Under the pieces are notes generated by a model. That model saw nothing but the letters and a program-made list of their open reading frames with translations. It ran no database searches and had not been told where the DNA came from. 46,281 nt of DNA from Archaeoglobaceae archaeon (GTDB taxonomy: Archaea > Halobacteriota > Archaeoglobi > Archaeoglobales > Archaeoglobaceae). The translations under genes and the position numbers were made by a program. The stretch lies in NCBI GenBank assembly GCA_015523335.1, contig WAKM01000056.1:1-46281 (forward strand). Direction: 5' to 3'. Position 1 is the stretch's first letter. Each line of letters begins with the position of its first letter. Shown in pieces: positions 43,321 through 46,281 of this stretch.

Positions 43321-44453
43321 GTTACTATTTCGCTCAACCTTCCCGTTTCCAGAGCCTTCTTTATTTCCATCATGCTCAAGTCGAGAGGATCCTCAATTTT
43401 TACGCCGTGCTTCAGCGTCAGATTCCTCATCTCCGGTGATGTTGGCCCTATGCAGGGATCCCCCGGAACCCTCATAGAAACATCGAAGACTACAAACTCA
43501 AGCTTCGTATCGTCTTCCGGCGAATAGGCAACAGCTCCCTGTAAGCCGAAGAGTCCTATCATGCCCGGCGGATATTCTTCTTCGCAAACCCTCAGGAATT
43601 TCTCCGCCGCTTCGTAAACCATATCTTGCTTGCTTTCCCTCATTGTTACGCCGAAGTGCCCTATTTCCTCGTTCTTAACCGGAACGTCTATCTTAAGCTG
43701 ATCCTTCGCCGGCAGATTTAGAAATCCCTGTAGATTCACCTGCCTTCTGTCGCTGAAGCCGACGAAGTCGAAGTCTCCAAAGAAGTCCTTCAAAGCGTAG
43801 CTGTGGAAGTTTGCGTTGAATCTCGCTCCTAAAACGTATTCCTCAATCCTCGCCTTCTTCAAACCTTCCTCATCGATCACACCTGCTTTTATAAGCTCTT
43901 CAGCCTGCCTGTAATAATCTTCGGGAGATTTTGCGTAGAAGAAGGCCCTTTCAAGCGGATTCTTAGCCTGCTGAACCTTAACCACCACAAGCCTGTCTAT
44001 TTCTTCGGGGCTCTTGAACTCCTTGGGAATCCTTATTCCAGCCTTTTTAAGCAGGTAATACTGCCCCCTCTCGAAATTCCTCTCCTCAGCCCTCAGCAGA
44101 TATCTGTTGCCGTATATCGGAACTTCGAACTCGTTTTCGATCCCGTCGTAGCCTACGTAAACCGCGAAGCTTCGATTTGGAATGAAGATCGTATTTAGCT
44201 CCCTCAGTCTTTCCTGAATCTCCTCGTTAAGCATATCCTTAAATCGATCGACGACTATGAATTCATCGTAAAGGTGGCGGTTGTATTTCGTGTATAGCTT
44301 ATCCCTCCCCTTCTGAACGACTATGACCGTTTTGAATCCCCAAGCCTTCGCGGACATTCCGATCTCCTTTGCGGAATGTGATCCGAATATTCCTATCGTT
44401 ACGTTTTTGTAGTCTTCCACAAGCCTCCTAACCCTTTCGGTCATCTTTTCCAT
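43317..44453 (-). CDS. purP: Formate-dependent AICAR formyltransferase-type ligase PurP
   Basis: A 378-residue ATP-grasp enzyme of the archaeal PurP family: [47 protein letters not shown] and the ATP-grasp end [20 protein letters not shown]. PurP uses formate and ATP to formylate AICAR in the penultimate step of IMP synthesis in archaea without PurH. Paralogues exist, so exact activity is inferred. CATAAATATTATC at about 44474-44486 is the likely promoter. Confidence 0.93.
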   Translation of the reverse strand: MEKMTERVRRLVEDYKNVTIGIFGSHSAKEIGMSAKAWGFKTVIVVQKGRDKLYTKYNRHLYDEFIVVDRFKDMLNEEIQERLRELNTIFIPNRSFAVYVGYDGIENEFEVPIYGNRYLLRAEERNFERGQYYLLKKAGIRIPKEFKSPEEIDRLVVVKVQQAKNPLERAFFYAKSPEDYYRQAEELIKAGVIDEEGLKKARIEEYVLGARFNANFHSYALKDFFGDFDFVGFSDRRQVNLQGFLNLPAKDQLKIDVPVKNEEIGHFGVTMRESKQDMVYEAAEKFLRVCEEEYPPGMIGLFGLQGAVAYSPEDDTKLEFVVFDVSMRVPGDPCIGPTSPEMRNLTLKHGVKIEDPLDLSMMEIKKALETGRLSEIVT

Positions 44454-44520
44454 GATTCAAGTTGGTTGGGATTTGATAATATTTATGGTGAAACCCGTGT
44501 GGGTTCACAACGAAATGTCA

Positions 44521-45999
44521 CTACCCTAAGAATCTCCTAATATACGCCGCTCTGACTATCTTCTCCACATCCAGCTTGTCAAGATTTCGAATGATCTCGT
44601 CCGTAACGGCTTTGTGCTCTTCGTTTACCTCAAATTCGAATCTATTCACGGACAAACGCTTTGCGACTTCGTTCGGAATTATCTTAAGGACGTTCGGATT
44701 GAAGAACTGTAAAGCGTCGATTATGTCTTCACCGCAGATTTCCATAACGAAATCCAATTCTGACTCGTTCAAACAGCTCAGTCCCAATATTTCCGGCGGT
44801 AAGCCGATTGAATACAGGGCACAGCAGAAGGGAATAGCCCTCGGCAAAGTTGAGCCGTTTAGGCTTCTTGAGTAACCGAACAAACCGATATGTAATCTTC
44901 TTTCCCTTCTCTTCGGAACGTAATTCGCTATGCGATTTATTAAGCCAACGAGAACGGATATGAGCTTTCTGTATTCGTTCGAAGTCTTTCCGATTATGTT
45001 CAAAGCTCGATCAACCTCTATACCCTCACCCTTCCTTCTCTTGCTCTTATTTATCTTCTCGATCCCGTTAACTACTTCCCTTTCCGGATGATCGTATTTG
45101 AAAGCTGATTGAATAGTGAACGTCTGGACGTTCCTCCATTCGTCCAAAATCCTATCTACTGTGCTGGGTCTCAGGTTACCTCTGAAGGGTGAACTCCCAA
45201 AGCCGACGATGGGATAAATCGGAATGGATAGCTTCTCTTCCAAATCTTCGATCTTCATGAGCGCTATTTTTAATGCGAGGGTTGATGCAACCATCCCGTA
45301 ATTCAAAGCCAAATCGGACTTAGCTAAAAACACCCTCTGATATTCGACGAACTTGTCGCTCAAATACCTTTTAACTATCTTGTCGCAGTTCAGAATGTAA
45401 GGTAGATCTTCTATAAGCGGAATGACGTTTATTTCGTGAGGCTTGAATTCTCCAATCCATTCTGCAATCGTTATATCGCCGTAGAAGAAAGATTTGTTTT
45501 GCTTTCCGACGACGAAGTTCTTGTAATAGTAAAAAACCCTGTTAAGTTCGATGTGCGAAGTGACCATCGGCAGTATAACTTCGAAGATCGGTGCTATGTC
45601 TTCACCGTAAAACAACTTAGATGCGTCGAAGCTTCGGGGAATGCTTTCGAGCGTTTCTAACAAAACCTTGGCTTCAGCCTTTTCCCAGCTGGGGTTCGGA
45701 ACTCTGAGAGTAAGTCTGACGTCCTTGCCCAAAATAACGTCTCTGAAGAAGTGTTCATACCTCGAAAGGAGCTTCTTAACTACGAAGTTGTCTACCTCCT
45801 TTCCCTCGTAATCCCACATCTGCTCTTGGCAACCCAAGTGAGAGAAAACGTAAAAAGCCTCTTTAACTTCGTCATCTCCTTTAATAACCGGAGATTCCGC
45901 GAAGAATGGAGTTATGACGTTATCCGGATGCTGAGTGCTCATAGTTCGCGGAACCATCCTGTTCGGTTTATCCGAAATGGAATAAAAATGTTTCCCCAT
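44521..45999 (-). CDS. ppcA: Phosphoenolpyruvate carboxylase, archaeal type
   Basis: A 492-residue PpcA, much shorter than bacterial Ppc. Motifs: RTMSTQHPDNVITPFF near the N-terminus, VGFGSSPFRGNLRPSTVD, TIQSAFKYDHP and FGYSRSLNGSTLPRAIPF. It carboxylates PEP to oxaloacetate, supplying the C4 pool. An internal ATG 14 codons in (MVPRTMSTQ) could also serve as start. It is transcribed alone. Confidence 0.96.
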   Translation of the reverse strand: MGKHFYSISDKPNRMVPRTMSTQHPDNVITPFFAESPVIKGDDEVKEAFYVFSHLGCQEQMWDYEGKEVDNFVVKKLLSRYEHFFRDVILGKDVRLTLRVPNPSWEKAEAKVLLETLESIPRSFDASKLFYGEDIAPIFEVILPMVTSHIELNRVFYYYKNFVVGKQNKSFFYGDITIAEWIGEFKPHEINVIPLIEDLPYILNCDKIVKRYLSDKFVEYQRVFLAKSDLALNYGMVASTLALKIALMKIEDLEEKLSIPIYPIVGFGSSPFRGNLRPSTVDRILDEWRNVQTFTIQSAFKYDHPEREVVNGIEKINKSKRRKGEGIEVDRALNIIGKTSNEYRKLISVLVGLINRIANYVPKRRERRLHIGLFGYSRSLNGSTLPRAIPFCCALYSIGLPPEILGLSCLNESELDFVMEICGEDIIDALQFFNPNVLKIIPNEVAKRLSVNRFEFEVNEEHKAVTDEIIRNLDKLDVEKIVRAAYIRRFLG

Positions 46000-46281
46000 T
46001 TACTGATTACGGTTGACATTGTCGATAGTTATTAACGGCCATTTGCGGTTTATTTTACGGTGGAGTATGTTAGGTTCGGTTATACTCTGATTGGAGGGAT
46101 CTGAGATAGTTGGGGAGATTTTAAGATTTTTGAGATTTATAGGTTAGACTTGTAATTTAGATTTAGTTAATTTGGGTAATGGAGGTATAGGATAATTATT
46201 CTGAAGTTTATCCCTGACGAAATTGATTAGATTTTCGATTAGGTGAACGACAGTGGATTAAACTGGAAGAAATCATAAAGA
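46000..46281. other. Intergenic end of window, no gene recognised
   Basis: About 280 bp upstream of ppcA to the window edge. Every frame on both strands has several stops. The plus strand is rich in G, T and A with few C. GTTAATAAC at about 46026-46034 may be the ppcA TATA. No RNA gene or repeat stands out. Confidence 0.4.

Noticed and set aside
46000-46281. Remnant protein gene at the window end
   Set aside because: Short open pieces occur but none exceeds about 20 codons or shows a recognisable motif in any frame.

Overview
The window reads as chromosomal DNA of a thermophilic euryarchaeon of the order Archaeoglobales. The evidence is a membrane F420H2:quinone oxidoreductase (Fqo) cluster with a fused B/C subunit, a single TyrA-chorismate mutase-PheA protein, archaeal ribosomal proteins L10e and L21e, RNA polymerase subunit Rpo4, a thermosome subunit, archaeal PEP carboxylase, PurP, RtcB and archaeal phosphoglycerate mutase. 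Many genes have a TATA element 24-29 nt before the start codon and no Shine-Dalgarno motif, so leaderless mRNAs look common. Genus and species cannot be fixed from the sequence alone. I see no tRNA, rRNA or CRISPR array.

Layout. 0-1.3 kb: amt and the 5' end of a GlnK/GlnB gene (nitrogen uptake). 1.4-4.25 kb: ilvB-ilvN behind a 19-codon leader peptide rich in Ile/Leu/Val and a hairpin plus T-tract, then rpl10e. 4.27-6.35 kb: a decayed restriction-modification pair (nuclease with two in-frame stops, methyltransferase with one frameshift). 6.4-14.6 kb: deacetylase-like enzyme, radical SAM protein, beta-helix polymer-forming protein, apgM, a zinc-ribbon protein, tyrA-pheA fusion and a phosphoribulokinase-type kinase. 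14.6-22.7 kb: fqoJKMLNA(BC)D on the minus strand, with no H, I or F genes next to it. 22.85-31.96 kb: LysR regulator, rpl21e-rpoF-DUF655, thi4, a TctA-like membrane protein, an HTH regulator, the thermosome, a THUMP-SPOUT RNA methyltransferase and thiE. 32.0-33.3 kb: a small AT-rich accessory patch (AbrB-type antitoxin, broken VapC toxin, HNH protein). 33.3-46 kb: rtcB, glyS, two small conserved archaeal genes enclosed by a 36-bp inverted repeat, prs, THEP1-type NTPase, trm1, a small basic protein, a TtuA-like tRNA thiolase, proS, purP and ppcA.

How the genes work together. The Fqo cluster would move electrons from F420H2 to membrane quinone and pump ions, but needs H, I and F from elsewhere. 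IlvBN and TyrA-PheA make amino-acid precursors; prs, prk, apgM and ppcA handle sugar phosphates and C3/C4 carbon; thi4 and thiE supply thiamin, the cofactor of IlvB. RtcB, Trm1, the TtuA-like enzyme, the THUMP-SPOUT enzyme, GlyRS and ProRS form a scattered RNA-processing and translation set.

Most worth checking: the ilvBN leader, which looks like a translation-coupled attenuator in an archaeon; the loss or charge reversal of conserved proton-channel residues in FqoN; the absence of fqoHIF; the inward-facing 36-bp inverted repeat at 36.6/37.9 kb; and the two decayed defence or toxin loci.
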